The notes under the pieces are model-generated. The model saw nothing but the letters and a program-made list of their open reading frames with translations. It was not told where the DNA came from and searched no databases. 64,000 bases of DNA, taken from positions 620,001-684,000 of the forward strand of contig NZ_JAWMTI010000003.1 of the NCBI RefSeq assembly GCF_036959255.1, in the 5' to 3' direction. Positions 51,580-61,473 of the stretch are shown here, in pieces. This DNA comes from Olivibacter sp036959255. GTDB taxonomy: Bacteria > Bacteroidota > Bacteroidia > Sphingobacteriales > Sphingobacteriaceae. How positions within the stretch are numbered: the stretch's first letter is position 1; each line of letters begins with the position of its first letter. Made by a program: the position numbers and the translations under genes.

Positions 51580-53568
51580 TCATTCCGTTGGAACAAGTAA
51601 AACGCTATTAGCGGCCACTTTTCCATCGGCTTTTTGGTTATTGATTTCTACATAACAATTCTCTGCATTTTTTATTGGAAAACGACCCAACCAAACCCAT
51701 TCACCCGAAGTCTGCCCTTCAATTTTAAGATCGGCTAGATTCAGTGTTTTTTCAACTTTCTGTTTCCCGTCAAACACCGTGTATGAAAGTTGAGCGCTTG
51801 ATCCTTCGATTTTAGGGAAATAAGTATAAATATCATAGGTTCCAATCGATAGTTCTGAAGATTTAAATCGGGCTGTGCTCGCTTTATTATCTGTGGAAAT
51901 AAAATAACTTGATCCAAAGCCCCCATGCTTTTCTTCTTTCCATTCGCCCATGAGTTGGACGTCTTGACGTACCATGCTATTAATCCAGACATCCGGCTTA
52001 CGGCCGTCGCCCTTCGGATTCTTTTTCCACAAAGTCTTTATCTCATCCCCCGAAACGTCCTGTACTGCTTTTTTATAATCAATTGCCAAACTAGCCGCAA
52101 AAGCAGCGGATTGACCTAGTACCATAAAAACGGGTTCCATTCGGATGGACCCGTAGGCAATATGGCTCGCAGAAAGACAAACGGGTACTAAGAGATTGGA
52201 CACCTCCGTTCTTTTAGGAGCAATTGAACGGTAAGAAATCGGGAAAGGCGGAAAACCACCTACTTCTACGTTTCCCTCATTTTTAACCATACCATTGACC
52301 ACAAGTCGATCGCAATTATGCGAGTCCATCGTATAGGCCGCGTAACCAATATCATCTTTTAGCACTTCCCTTCCCTGGCAGTGATGTTGCGTCATCACCA
52401 CTTCGCCGATCATCCTCCTTGCTTCTCGTATATAGAGTTGTGGGCTCCAATTACCATGCTTCGTGTATTCATCCTTAGGATATCCCCAAGATAGCATTTC
52501 ACGCCGAATAAATTCAGGAACTGACGGATCGTGTCCAACAAAGTACAAAAGTCCTTTTGTATAATCTTCATGAGCCTGAATGATTTCCTGCCGCCTCGCG
52601 TAACTGGCTTCGGGATAATCCCAATTCATACCGATCATGTCCGTAGAAAAACCGTTCCGATTATTTATATCGGTTTTGTTATTAGGCATCCTACTCCAGA
52701 TAAACACGTCGTTCAGTGATTTCCACGGATATTTTTCTTTCCAACGCTTAAGCAATTCGTAGCGTTTTGGATCATAGTTATTGGGTTTTTCGATCGGTAT
52801 CCTATTGGCAGGATTGTTTGTCAAACAAATCCGAAAATTGTAAGCTTGTACCTTTTTATCGCCCGTTCCATCGACTTTCAACACATCATCATTTATTCCC
52901 CACAGCAAACCACTGCTACGATTTCCAGGTATTTGATAAGGGTCAATTCCGTCCGGGAATTGATGGCCGTCCATCAGCTGTACGCCATTAAGCGTTTCGC
53001 CATAAATCTGGTTATCTTCTCGACCAACGTGATAAGAAACACCTGATTTCGCCATTAAATCACCTTCATAAGAACAATCAATAAACATCTGAGCGCTTAT
53101 AACGCGTGTTTGACTCACAGCCTCCTTTATCGGTGTTATCTGAATTTGTTGAATATGGGTACTTTTCTTTTTGACAGCCGATAAAATATGCTCATAAATA
53201 ATGTCAATCGAAGCCTTTTGCATATAGTCTCGAAAAATACTATCGGCCACTTTGGGTTCAAAAATCCATTGCTCAAATTTCCCATAGTGTTGCCCTATCT
53301 TGCGATAAAAATCGAGCGCCAGACCCTTTACAACATATTTGTTACCGATATCGGTATAACCTAAACCACCGGAACTCATTCCGCCCAGTCGTTTTCCCGG
53401 TTCAACGAGCACGACCGATTTTCCGGCTTTAGCCGCGGTATAGGCAGCAATGACACCTGCAGAAGTACCGCCATAAATGCAGATATCGTAATTCTTAGTT
53501 TGCGCCTGCGATTGAACGCAAGTGACCAACAATACCAAAAGGTAGCAAAAACATCTATTTCTTATCAT
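51580..53568 (-). CDS. exported FAD-dependent oxidoreductase with C-terminal beta domain
   Basis: 662-residue exported flavoprotein of the FAD-dependent oxidoreductase family often annotated as xanthan-lyase-like. The ATG at 53568 starts the signal peptide, which ends near residue 22 (QSQAQ); the upstream TTG overlaps SusD. The FAD motif is YGGTSAGVIAAYTAAKAG (residues about 30-47) and the GGMSSGGLG segment follows. The last 130 residues (from about 530) form a golvesin-like beta-sandwich (GTYDIYTYFP), possibly sugar-binding. It is the only enzyme of a SusC/SusD locus controlled by a sigma/FecR pair. It probably oxidises a glycan or its product in the periplasm; the substrate is unknown. Confidence 0.82.
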   Translation of the reverse strand: MIRNRCFCYLLVLLVTCVQSQAQTKNYDICIYGGTSAGVIAAYTAAKAGKSVVLVEPGKRLGGMSSGGLGYTDIGNKYVVKGLALDFYRKIGQHYGKFEQWIFEPKVADSIFRDYMQKASIDIIYEHILSAVKKKSTHIQQIQITPIKEAVSQTRVISAQMFIDCSYEGDLMAKSGVSYHVGREDNQIYGETLNGVQLMDGHQFPDGIDPYQIPGNRSSGLLWGINDDVLKVDGTGDKKVQAYNFRICLTNNPANRIPIEKPNNYDPKRYELLKRWKEKYPWKSLNDVFIWSRMPNNKTDINNRNGFSTDMIGMNWDYPEASYARRQEIIQAHEDYTKGLLYFVGHDPSVPEFIRREMLSWGYPKDEYTKHGNWSPQLYIREARRMIGEVVMTQHHCQGREVLKDDIGYAAYTMDSHNCDRLVVNGMVKNEGNVEVGGFPPFPISYRSIAPKRTEVSNLLVPVCLSASHIAYGSIRMEPVFMVLGQSAAFAASLAIDYKKAVQDVSGDEIKTLWKKNPKGDGRKPDVWINSMVRQDVQLMGEWKEEKHGGFGSSYFISTDNKASTARFKSSELSIGTYDIYTYFPKIEGSSAQLSYTVFDGKQKVEKTLNLADLKIEGQTSGEWVWLGRFPIKNAENCYVEINNQKADGKVAANSVLLVPTE

Positions 53569-53588
53569 TTTTATATAACTTGTCACTA

Positions 53589-55049
53589 TCAATAACCAGG
53601 GTTTTGATCACTTGGATTCAGGGCATTATTATTATCCATTTCCACTTTGGGGATTGGCCATAAAAAATGACTGTCGCTAACCGCTTTTCCCTTCGCCGAT
53701 TGGATGACTGCACGTACCTGATCTCTACCCAAGCGCTTTAAATCGTTCCATCGTTTACCTTCAACCATAAATTCATACGCTCGTTCTTGGAAAACGGCAT
53801 CGCGAAAAGACTGTTGGTTTAACCCTGCCCAATCAACTTGTGGATTGGGTGTATTAACATCTAGCCCATAAGCACGTCTTCTAACCTTGTTCAGCGCTTC
53901 ATAAGCTTCTGTGGAAGGACCTCCCTCCAATTGATTTGCAGCTTCAGCGTAAATGAATAGTACATCAGCATAACGCAACACCGGCATATCATTCGCGCTC
54001 GCATCAACGGCCACCGAAGCTAAGTCTTTAAACTTTCTAAACTGATAGGGCTCGTTGGTAGGTAGCTGGACAAGCGCTCCCGTTGACCGGTGAATATACG
54101 AATCATAAAGATTAAATTCTTTTCGTAAATCACTGTCTGACCAATTGGCAATCAACGGAAAAGTTTCGCGCGCGTAAATCGTGCGGAAACCAAAAGGTGC
54201 ATAAAGGGTATTCTCACCATGTATATACACCAGGTATTGAAAGCCTAAGCCCCCGGAAGAAGAATATTTGAAAGAAAAAATGTCTTCAGAACTCGTTACT
54301 ACGTCGGCACCGAAAACTTTTTCAAAGTCGTTGACTGTAGAAACCGGAACCAATTGGTATATCCCCTCTTCCATTACTTCCTTAGCCAAGTTACGTGCTT
54401 GTTCCCAATTCTCCAGCGTCAAGTACACATAAGCCAACAACGTCTTTGCGGCCCCTACGGTAGGTCTTCCGGGAATTGCCGGTACCGTAGGCAGATTAGC
54501 AATCCCGGTATTTAAATCTGCTATAATTAGATTGTAAACTTCTTGCTCGGTACTCCGAGGCAGATCTGTAGGGTCATTGGAAGACTGCCTTAAAGGTACA
54601 CCGCCCCAATTTCTAACCAAATCGAAATAGGCCAAAGCCCGGAGGAACCGTGCTTCTGCCAGGATTTCATTTTTTTTGTTGTCGTCCATCGTGATCGGTG
54701 GTACTCTTTCCAATACGATATTTGCCCTCAAGATGGATTGATAAGCAAACCGCCAAATCGTCTCAGCCCGACCGATATTAGCGCCGTCCAAGCCATTGTA
54801 TTCACTAACAGGTCCGAAGGAACCCCTTCCATTTGCATAATCCGAACAGGATTCCGTTAATAACATGTAAAAGCCACCGTAATAGCCCAACTCTCTAAAC
54901 GGGGCATAAATAGCATTAACTGCTGTTTCCGCATCTTGTGCAGTCTGATAAAAATTTTCTTCCGAAAGTCTATCTATCGGAACTTCTTCCAAGGTTTTGC
55001 TGCAAGCAGTAAATAAAATGATCGAAAATATATATAAGAGCTTTTTCAT
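53589..55049 (-). CDS. SusD/RagB-family glycan-binding lipoprotein
   Basis: 486-residue surface lipoprotein with a lipobox ending at Cys16 (LFTAC). It shows the family segments AEARFLRALAYFDLVRNWGGVP and QERAYEFMVEGKRWNDLKRLGR. It is the partner of the STN-type SusC 39 bp upstream and precedes the FAD-dependent oxidoreductase gene by 20 bp. The set has no glycoside hydrolase, so the ligand may be a small glycan, a siderophore-like molecule or another nutrient. Confidence 0.95.
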   Translation of the reverse strand: MKKLLYIFSIILFTACSKTLEEVPIDRLSEENFYQTAQDAETAVNAIYAPFRELGYYGGFYMLLTESCSDYANGRGSFGPVSEYNGLDGANIGRAETIWRFAYQSILRANIVLERVPPITMDDNKKNEILAEARFLRALAYFDLVRNWGGVPLRQSSNDPTDLPRSTEQEVYNLIIADLNTGIANLPTVPAIPGRPTVGAAKTLLAYVYLTLENWEQARNLAKEVMEEGIYQLVPVSTVNDFEKVFGADVVTSSEDIFSFKYSSSGGLGFQYLVYIHGENTLYAPFGFRTIYARETFPLIANWSDSDLRKEFNLYDSYIHRSTGALVQLPTNEPYQFRKFKDLASVAVDASANDMPVLRYADVLFIYAEAANQLEGGPSTEAYEALNKVRRRAYGLDVNTPNPQVDWAGLNQQSFRDAVFQERAYEFMVEGKRWNDLKRLGRDQVRAVIQSAKGKAVSDSHFLWPIPKVEMDNNNALNPSDQNPGY

Positions 55050-55088
55050 TTTTTCTATAATTTTTGTCGAACGTTATTATTTTATTAG

Positions 55089-58000
55089 CTAAAAACCGAC
55101 CTTTACCCCCATGGTATAGGTTTTAGCTACCGGGTAACTGGTTTGATCGATGCCCAATGTAGTGGCTGAATTAGCTGTTCGACTACTGACCTCGGGATCG
55201 TACCAAGAATAGTTTGTGATAGTAATCAGGTTCTGTCCGCTTAGGTATAACTGTAAAGATTTGATCTTGCTGCTTTTAAGCGGAACGTCATAAGCCAGTC
55301 GGATATTTTTAAACCGAACAAAGGATCCGTCTTCTATAAAACGGTTCGACTCCCGGAAACTGGAACCGACGCTGATAGCTGGATAGGGCGCATTGGAATT
55401 TGGGTTTTCAGGTGTCCAACGATTTAATATGTCGGCGATCTGATTTTCTCCGAAATTAAAAGAGTTGGCCTGATTCGACAAATTAAAGTTAAACAGATCG
55501 GCGCCCTGCACTCCCTGAATAAAGATATTCAATGAAAAGTTCTTATAGCTTAGGTTGTTATTGAAGCCAAAGATGAAATCGGGATTGGGATCGCCCAAGA
55601 TTGTTCTATCCTCATTGTTAATCACACCGTTGCCATCCAAGTCCTTATATTGTATACGCCCCTGTTCGTTCAAGCCATCTTCCAAGAATCCGTAAAAAAC
55701 ACCTACCGGATAACCTTCTCGGATAAGATTAGGACTAATGCTAAGTGGAATGGATAAACCGGCACCAAATACATCAGCATGATTTGCCAATTCGATCACT
55801 TTGTTTCGATTGGCCGAAAAATTTATGGAAGCGTCCCATTTAAAGGTTCCTCTGGATATATCCCCTCCAAGTTCGAACTCAATACCTTTGTTTCGGATAC
55901 GACCGATATTCTGCATTTGATTTTGAAAGCCGGTTGAAGTAGCTTGCGGAACACTCGCTAACAAATTCTTTGTGTTTTTAATATAAAAATCAGCTGTTAG
56001 ACGCAAACGTTCGTCAAATAAGCCCAAATCAAAGCCGATATTGCTTTGCGTGGTGGTTTCCCATTTTAAATCTGGATTCGGCCGCGTATTTCCGGGTGCG
56101 AAGCCCGTGTTCAATGCATCTCCTAGAATAATATTAAAACCGGAAAGCACATTTAACGATCCATAAGGTGAGATTGCGGTATTACCTGACTGCCCCCAGC
56201 TAGCCCGTAGCTTGAGATTGGAAATACTGTTGATATCTTGAAGAAATTCCTCTTCTTTTAATCGCCAACCGAAAGCCGCTGAAGGGAAATAACCCCATTG
56301 GCTACTCGCACCAAAACGGGAGGAGCCGTCCGCCCTTATACTCGCAGTTAAAAGATACTTATTTTTATAGCTATAGTTTGCCCGGAATAAGCCCGAAACC
56401 AACTTCCATTCGTTGATTGTTGATTCGGGTGTACCTATGACGGTTCCAGATCCCAAATTATTGTTCTGTAATACATCGGAAATAAAGCCGCTGGCACTCG
56501 TGATATTAACGGATGTATTTTCTGATTGATAGGTTACACCAGCCATGAGGTCCAAGGCATGGTCATCGAAAGTCTTTGTATAATTCAGGATATTCTCATT
56601 CAGAAAATTAGTTCGGGTATCGTAGCGTGTTTGTGCATTACCTGCTGGTGTTGATCGGATCAGGCGAGAGGAATAATAGTCCCTTTTTGAATTGGCATAA
56701 TCAACACCTGCCGATACCTTTAATGTTAAACCTTCAATAAAGGTATATTGTAGACCGAGATTCGCTAATACACCACTTCCTGTTGTTCTGTCCACGCGCT
56801 CTTTAGCTAAAGCTACGGGGTTTTCCGCTGCGTTTGAACTAAAGGAATAAGGCACTACGTTAGAATAGTTACCATTTTCATCATAAACCGGTACGGTAGG
56901 CGGTGCCACCAAAGCCGCAGAAACTACTCCCGACCCTCTTGATTGATTGTCATTTGTGACGGCATTGTTAATGGTACGGCTCAATATCGTACTTAGGTTG
57001 ACTTTAAATTTGTTTGATACCTCCTGCTCTAAATTGGAACGCAGGGATCCTCTTTTATATCCGGAATTGATAACAATACCGTCCTGACCGAAATAGCTCC
57101 CCGATACGGAATAGCGCGTTTTGTCATTTCCTCCCGCAATATTGAGACTATGGTTTTGAATTGGGGCTGTACGAAAAATTGCGTCTTGCCAATCGGTCCC
57201 TTCTCCAAAATTGTTGATTTCTTCTTGCGTAAAATAAGGAGCAGCATTATCATTACGAGCTCGTTCGTTGGCTATTTCGGCAAATTGTCGAGCATTTAAA
57301 AGATCTATTTTCTTTACCACATTTTGGAATCCGACATAACTGTTAAGTGTAACTTGGTTAACATCTTTCTTCCCACTTTTGGTTGTAATAATAACGACTC
57401 CATTTGCTCCTCGAGAACCATAAATAGCCGTTGCAGACGCATCCTTCAGTACTTCCATAGATTCAATATCCGATGGATCAAGAATAGTAGGGCTACCTGA
57501 CAGCGCAAAACCGTCTACTACATAAAGTGGCTCATTACTACCGAGTAAGGAATTACCCCCACGGATACGTATATTCATACTGGCGCCAGGTGCTCCTGAA
57601 CTTTGCATAACTTGCACACCCGCGCTTCTTCCTGTTAGGCTTTGCATGGCATTGGTTGACGGTAAGGCGGTAATGTCCTCTGACTTTACCGATGAAACGG
57701 ACCCCGTTAAGTCCCCTTTACGGACCGTTCCATATCCTACTACTACTACCTCATCTAAAGCAGCCTCTTGAGGCACCATGGTAACCTGAACAGCTGATTT
57801 ACCCGCGAGATTGATCTCCTGTGTAGCGTAACCTGTATACGAAAAAATCAAAATCACATTTGAGGCAGCATTGATCACAAAATTGCCATCACCGTCTGTA
57901 GAAGTGCCTGTTGCCGGACTGCCCTTTATTCGGACAGAAACACCCGGTAAAGCTTGTCCTCTTTCATCGTGTACTTTTCCTTTCACGGCAATCTGTTCTA

Positions 58001-58379
58001 CTTTCGAAGTAGCTGTAAGCTCATTTTCCGAACCCTGTTTCTCCAAAACAATGACCTTATTCCTTCTGATCTCATAGCGGATTCCTCGATTTTTAAAAAG
58101 AGTTTCCAAAACAGCGTCTAAGGGTATGTTATTGAAATCAACTGACACCTGTTCCTTATCATTCAGCACCTGTTCGCTGTAAAATACGGTTAAGCCTGTC
58201 TGTTTCCTAATGGTACTAAAAAGATCAGTCAAGCTTATACTTTCCTTTTTAATACTTACCCTATATTGCGCCAATAAGGGAGTTGCAAATAGCTTCATCT
58301 GAAATAGCAAGCCTGCAATCAACAAGCCTTTTACTACATGTCGATGAAATCGGTTAAATTGATTTTTCTTCTGATACAT
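55089..58379 (-). CDS. SusC/RagA-family transporter with STN signalling domain
   Basis: 1096-residue TonB-dependent outer-membrane transporter. A signal peptide ends near residue 37 (LLAQ). The STN domain (residues about 40-115, SLTDLFSTIRKQTG and IPLDAVLETLFKNRG) is the one that contacts a FecR anti-sigma factor. A carboxypeptidase-D-like domain (130-205), signature EVVVVGYGTVRKGDLTG, plug and barrel follow. The STN domain and the FecR and ECF sigma genes directly upstream form a trans-envelope signalling system: ligand in the barrel frees the sigma factor. This is the only one of the four SusC proteins here with STN. Substrate unknown. Confidence 0.96.
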   Translation of the reverse strand: MYQKKNQFNRFHRHVVKGLLIAGLLFQMKLFATPLLAQYRVSIKKESISLTDLFSTIRKQTGLTVFYSEQVLNDKEQVSVDFNNIPLDAVLETLFKNRGIRYEIRRNKVIVLEKQGSENELTATSKVEQIAVKGKVHDERGQALPGVSVRIKGSPATGTSTDGDGNFVINAASNVILIFSYTGYATQEINLAGKSAVQVTMVPQEAALDEVVVVGYGTVRKGDLTGSVSSVKSEDITALPSTNAMQSLTGRSAGVQVMQSSGAPGASMNIRIRGGNSLLGSNEPLYVVDGFALSGSPTILDPSDIESMEVLKDASATAIYGSRGANGVVIITTKSGKKDVNQVTLNSYVGFQNVVKKIDLLNARQFAEIANERARNDNAAPYFTQEEINNFGEGTDWQDAIFRTAPIQNHSLNIAGGNDKTRYSVSGSYFGQDGIVINSGYKRGSLRSNLEQEVSNKFKVNLSTILSRTINNAVTNDNQSRGSGVVSAALVAPPTVPVYDENGNYSNVVPYSFSSNAAENPVALAKERVDRTTGSGVLANLGLQYTFIEGLTLKVSAGVDYANSKRDYYSSRLIRSTPAGNAQTRYDTRTNFLNENILNYTKTFDDHALDLMAGVTYQSENTSVNITSASGFISDVLQNNNLGSGTVIGTPESTINEWKLVSGLFRANYSYKNKYLLTASIRADGSSRFGASSQWGYFPSAAFGWRLKEEEFLQDINSISNLKLRASWGQSGNTAISPYGSLNVLSGFNIILGDALNTGFAPGNTRPNPDLKWETTTQSNIGFDLGLFDERLRLTADFYIKNTKNLLASVPQATSTGFQNQMQNIGRIRNKGIEFELGGDISRGTFKWDASINFSANRNKVIELANHADVFGAGLSIPLSISPNLIREGYPVGVFYGFLEDGLNEQGRIQYKDLDGNGVINNEDRTILGDPNPDFIFGFNNNLSYKNFSLNIFIQGVQGADLFNFNLSNQANSFNFGENQIADILNRWTPENPNSNAPYPAISVGSSFRESNRFIEDGSFVRFKNIRLAYDVPLKSSKIKSLQLYLSGQNLITITNYSWYDPEVSSRTANSATTLGIDQTSYPVAKTYTMGVKVGF

Positions 58380-58470
58380 GATTCGATGTCTATAATGGTT
58401 TTAGCAAATTCACTATAAACACACCGAACCTTTTAAAATGGGTGAAGGAAATTTTTCTTTTTGTGTAAGA

Positions 58471-58518
58471 TTAAGTCGTTGAATAGTTAAATAGCGAAGT
58501 AGTCGATTGGTTAATTGA
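58471..58518. repeat. degenerate 8-bp tandem repeat array (copy 4, inverted)
   Basis: Six in-phase octamers on the plus strand: TTAAGTCG, TTGAATAG, TTAAATAG, CGAAGTAG, TCGATTGG, TTAATTGA. This is the reverse complement of the pattern of copies 1-3. It lies in the 185-bp gap between the FecR stop (58565) and the SusC start (58379), about 90 bp before the start codon. Confidence 0.7.
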
Positions 58519-58564
58519 CATAATAAAGTGTCGGTCTTACTACTTATCGCATAGAGTCTATTGC

Positions 58565-59713
58565 TTAAAGCCTGAAATGTAACGTGCCATCTATTACCAC
58601 AGCACGCACCCCCGCGGTCGTATTCAGGTCCTCTAAAAATCCCTTCAAGTTTTTCTTATCGAGTAGACCGCTAATGCGGACATGCTTTAGTTCATTACTT
58701 TCAAAATTTACGGGTAAATCAAACCAACGCTTGATCATTTCACTAATTTCTATCAAGGTGATACCATGGAAATAATACAAGCCTTCCTTCCAGCTTAAGG
58801 CGGTCACAGGGTCAAATTTCTCCTGTGAAAAACCTTTTGTCTTACTATAGTGCCCACTTAATCCCGGAGAAAGTACTAAAGTTTCGCCACTTGGGCTTTC
58901 CAAACGTACTTTCCCTTCCAGAAGCGTTGTAACTACCTGATTATCAGCATAAGCATTTAAATTGAATTTAGTACCGAGCACGTTTACACTTGCCTTGTCT
59001 GTATGCACGATAAATGGTTGATCCGCTTTTGAGGCTATTTCAAAGTAGGCCTCTCCTTTCAAAAAAACTTCCCTGGAATTACCCGAGAAGCTCATTGGAA
59101 ATTTTAACTCGGACGAGGAATTTAACCAAACTTTTGTACCGTCTGCTAATAGCAATTTATAGTCTTTCGTTGGAGGTACCAGCAAGGTATTTGTCCGACT
59201 AACGGTGTTATTGTCACCATAAATAAGCATTTCTCCTTCTTTCTGTATTTGTTGTCCTGCCACCTTTAGCACTTTATTCTCACCATCTAAATTAACCACT
59301 TCTTCGCCATCGCCCACCAATAATTGTACCTGGTAGGCATTGGATTTAGGCGAATGGCTCTCAACCAACGAACGATTCAGATTGTTCCCCTTATCTGTAT
59401 ATATGTAAAGAAAAGCTCCCGCAACAGTTAGTAATACAAACGCCGCTGCATAAGGCAGCCAATTTCTTATGGAGCGAACACGTGACTTTTCAACGAGACG
59501 GGCCTTTATAACCGAAAGATCTTCGGTAACATTCACCCTATCCATAAAGGTCTCCAAACGATTATAGCAGTTGTCTTCGTTTAACTTCTGCCAAAATTTT
59601 CGACTTTTTGGGTGCTGCAATAACTCCTCCTGTAACCATCGATCATCATCTTCGCTGATTACACCCATCGTTTTCTCTATATAGAGTCTTCGTATATATT
59701 CTTCGCTTACCAT
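58565..59713 (-). CDS. FecR-family anti-sigma factor
   Basis: 382-residue inner-membrane anti-sigma factor. The N-terminal cytoplasmic part (residues 1 to about 80) should hold the ECF sigma factor. One membrane helix lies at about residues 85-105 (WLPYAAAFVLLTVAGAFLYIY). The periplasmic FecR domain (about 165-270, LADGTKVWLNSSSELKFP, FLKGEAYFEI) receives the signal from the STN domain of SusC. A C-terminal domain of the DUF4974 type ends the chain. The gene lies 40 bp after the sigma gene. The system should sense occupancy of the transporter at 55089-58379. Confidence 0.94.
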   Translation of the reverse strand: MVSEEYIRRLYIEKTMGVISEDDDRWLQEELLQHPKSRKFWQKLNEDNCYNRLETFMDRVNVTEDLSVIKARLVEKSRVRSIRNWLPYAAAFVLLTVAGAFLYIYTDKGNNLNRSLVESHSPKSNAYQVQLLVGDGEEVVNLDGENKVLKVAGQQIQKEGEMLIYGDNNTVSRTNTLLVPPTKDYKLLLADGTKVWLNSSSELKFPMSFSGNSREVFLKGEAYFEIASKADQPFIVHTDKASVNVLGTKFNLNAYADNQVVTTLLEGKVRLESPSGETLVLSPGLSGHYSKTKGFSQEKFDPVTALSWKEGLYYFHGITLIEISEMIKRWFDLPVNFESNELKHVRISGLLDKKNLKGFLEDLNTTAGVRAVVIDGTLHFRL

Positions 59714-59753
59714 TTCTACTAATACACGGATAAAGTAAATTCAGGTTAATATT

Positions 59754-60299
59754 TTATTCGTTTTTTTTCAATTTCTCCCGCAAATTCTTTAAGCCTATTT
59801 TTAAATGGGTTTTTAATGAATTAATACTTATTCCCATCGTATTTGCAACATCTTGGTATTTCTTTTCGTGTAAATAAACTAAACTTATTGCCTCTTTCCG
59901 TTGCCGTGGTAAATCATCTAAGTTGGCCTCCAGTTTTCTATAAATATGCTCCAGCATTTCCTTATCTTGAGATTGCTCCTGGGAATTTTCGCCTGATTTT
60001 TCGTAATCGGTTTGTTTTCGGATTTTTGTTTCTGTGTTCCGTAAACAATTCAGGCATCTGTTATGAACGGCACGGTAAAGATAGCTTTTAACATCGCCAT
60101 TCAATTTATCCAAACGTTTTTTTTCCCATATTTCTATAAACAAATTCTGCACGATGTCTTTCGATTCTTCTTCTTCCTTCAAGTATAAGTAAGCATAGCC
60201 ACAAAGTAATTTGTAGTACTTATGAAACAATTCATCAAATGCGGTTGGATTTCGATTTCGAATACCAACAAGCAGCTGCATGTCACTTTTTGCTTCCAT
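59754..60299 (-). CDS. ECF-type RNA polymerase sigma factor
   Basis: 181-residue sigma factor. The ATG at 60299 is used, since the longer frame begins at GTG (60338). Region 2 covers about residues 15-85 (FDELFHKYYKLLCGYAYLYLKEEEESKDIVQNLFIEIWEK) and contains the DNA-melting helix. Region 4 (about 120-170, LPRQRKEAISLVYLHEKKYQDVANTMGIS) is the -35-binding helix-turn-helix. It lies at the head of a sigma/FecR/STN-SusC set and should direct transcription of the transporter genes when released. Its target promoter was not identified; the 185-bp gap before SusC is the best place to look. Confidence 0.94.
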   Translation of the reverse strand: MEAKSDMQLLVGIRNRNPTAFDELFHKYYKLLCGYAYLYLKEEEESKDIVQNLFIEIWEKKRLDKLNGDVKSYLYRAVHNRCLNCLRNTETKIRKQTDYEKSGENSQEQSQDKEMLEHIYRKLEANLDDLPRQRKEAISLVYLHEKKYQDVANTMGISINSLKTHLKIGLKNLREKLKKNE

Positions 60300-60479
60300 C
60301 AAAATTGATTCGTTAGGCTTGGATTTAAAGGAGACCACCGAAATGGTTTATAACCTTGGCTTTATCTGAAAACGAAACTAATGTTTTTTTTTCAATAAAC
60401 AAATCACCAAATAAAACGGCTTAAGGATTAAATATCTGTATACCCTATTTTCACCTTCAACATATTTTACTTAAAATTA

Positions 60480-60509
60480 TTTGATTAATTTAACGAATAG
60501 TTACCTTTG
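60480..60509 (+). promoter_or_regulatory. Bacteroidota-type promoter of the PfkB gene
   Basis: TTTG at 60480-60483, an 18-bp spacer, then TACCTTTG at 60502-60509, a full match to TAnnTTTG. It lies 55 bp before the ATG at 60565. Confidence 0.65.
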
Positions 60510-60564
60510 TCGGCATCTGGTTTTGTGCTGATACTTTTCCAGACGAGTTAATTTGAATGCAAGC

Positions 60565-61467
60565 ATGTTTGATATCTGTTGTATAGGACATATGACCTTA
60601 GACAAGGTTGTTACCAGCACTGCTACTAAGCATATGCCCGGCGGGACGTCCTTTTATTTTTCGAATGCCATCAAGAATATGGATGTTGCCTTTATGTTGG
60701 TTACGGCAGTAGCCAATACGGAAAAGCATATCGTCAGTAACCTGCAAGATAACGGATTATTAATCAAGACTGTCCCTACAAAAAAGACCGTATATTTTGA
60801 AAACATATATAATGAAAATCAAGATCATCGTACACAAAGGGTCTTACAAGAAGCGGATCCATTCACTGTTGAACATTTAACAAACATTGAAGCTAAAATT
60901 TTTCATTTGGGCCCTTTGCTAACCAATGATATACCCGTGGAAGTCATCAGATTTCTTTCAAAGAAAGGGATCGTCTCCCTCGATGTACAAGGGTATTTAC
61001 GTATCGTTAGTAATTATAAGGTGTACTATACGGATTGGCGTGACAAAGAAGAAGGACTTCAATATATAGATATCCTAAAAGCAAATGAATTTGAGATGGA
61101 AGCGCTTACGGGCACTTCCGATATTTATAGTGGTGCAAAAATTTTAGCCGATTACGGCGTTAAAGAAGTTGTTATTACTTTAGGCAGTTTAGGATCTATT
61201 CTTTATAAAGAAAATACATTCCACATGATTCCGGCTTATGTACCACTGCAAGTAACTGATGCCACCGGATGCGGAGATACGTATATGGCCGGTTATTTAT
61301 CCAAAAAGGTAAAAGGCGCTACCTTGGAAGAAGCCGGAAAATTTGCTGCCGCTATGTCGACACTTAAAATTCAGGAATCCGGTCCATTTATAGGGACTTG
61401 TGAGGATATACAATTTGTATTGGAAAATAACCCGCAAATAGTTTACGATAGATTACCATCTAGCTAG
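60565..61467 (+). CDS. PfkB-family carbohydrate kinase
   Basis: 300-residue cytoplasmic kinase of the ribokinase/PfkB family. The ATG at 60565 is used because the longer frame begins with TTG at 60553. The N-terminal substrate site shows MPGGTSFYFSNAIKN. The C-terminal signature DATGCGDTYMAGY holds the catalytic base Asp238 and the anion-hole Gly residues. The family phosphorylates sugars, nucleosides or sugar acids such as 2-keto-3-deoxygluconate. It has its own promoter and is divergent from the sigma factor gene, so it need not belong to the transport locus. An NlpC/P60 gene follows after 6 bp. The substrate cannot be named. Confidence 0.88.
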   Translation: MFDICCIGHMTLDKVVTSTATKHMPGGTSFYFSNAIKNMDVAFMLVTAVANTEKHIVSNLQDNGLLIKTVPTKKTVYFENIYNENQDHRTQRVLQEADPFTVEHLTNIEAKIFHLGPLLTNDIPVEVIRFLSKKGIVSLDVQGYLRIVSNYKVYYTDWRDKEEGLQYIDILKANEFEMEALTGTSDIYSGAKILADYGVKEVVITLGSLGSILYKENTFHMIPAYVPLQVTDATGCGDTYMAGYLSKKVKGATLEEAGKFAAAMSTLKIQESGPFIGTCEDIQFVLENNPQIVYDRLPSS

Positions 61468-61473
61468 CCAAGT

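Noticed and set aside
60300..60338. GTG start 13 codons upstream for the ECF sigma factor
   Set aside because: An ATG at 60299 begins closer to the expected region 2 and the extra residues are not typical, although the longer form cannot be fully excluded.
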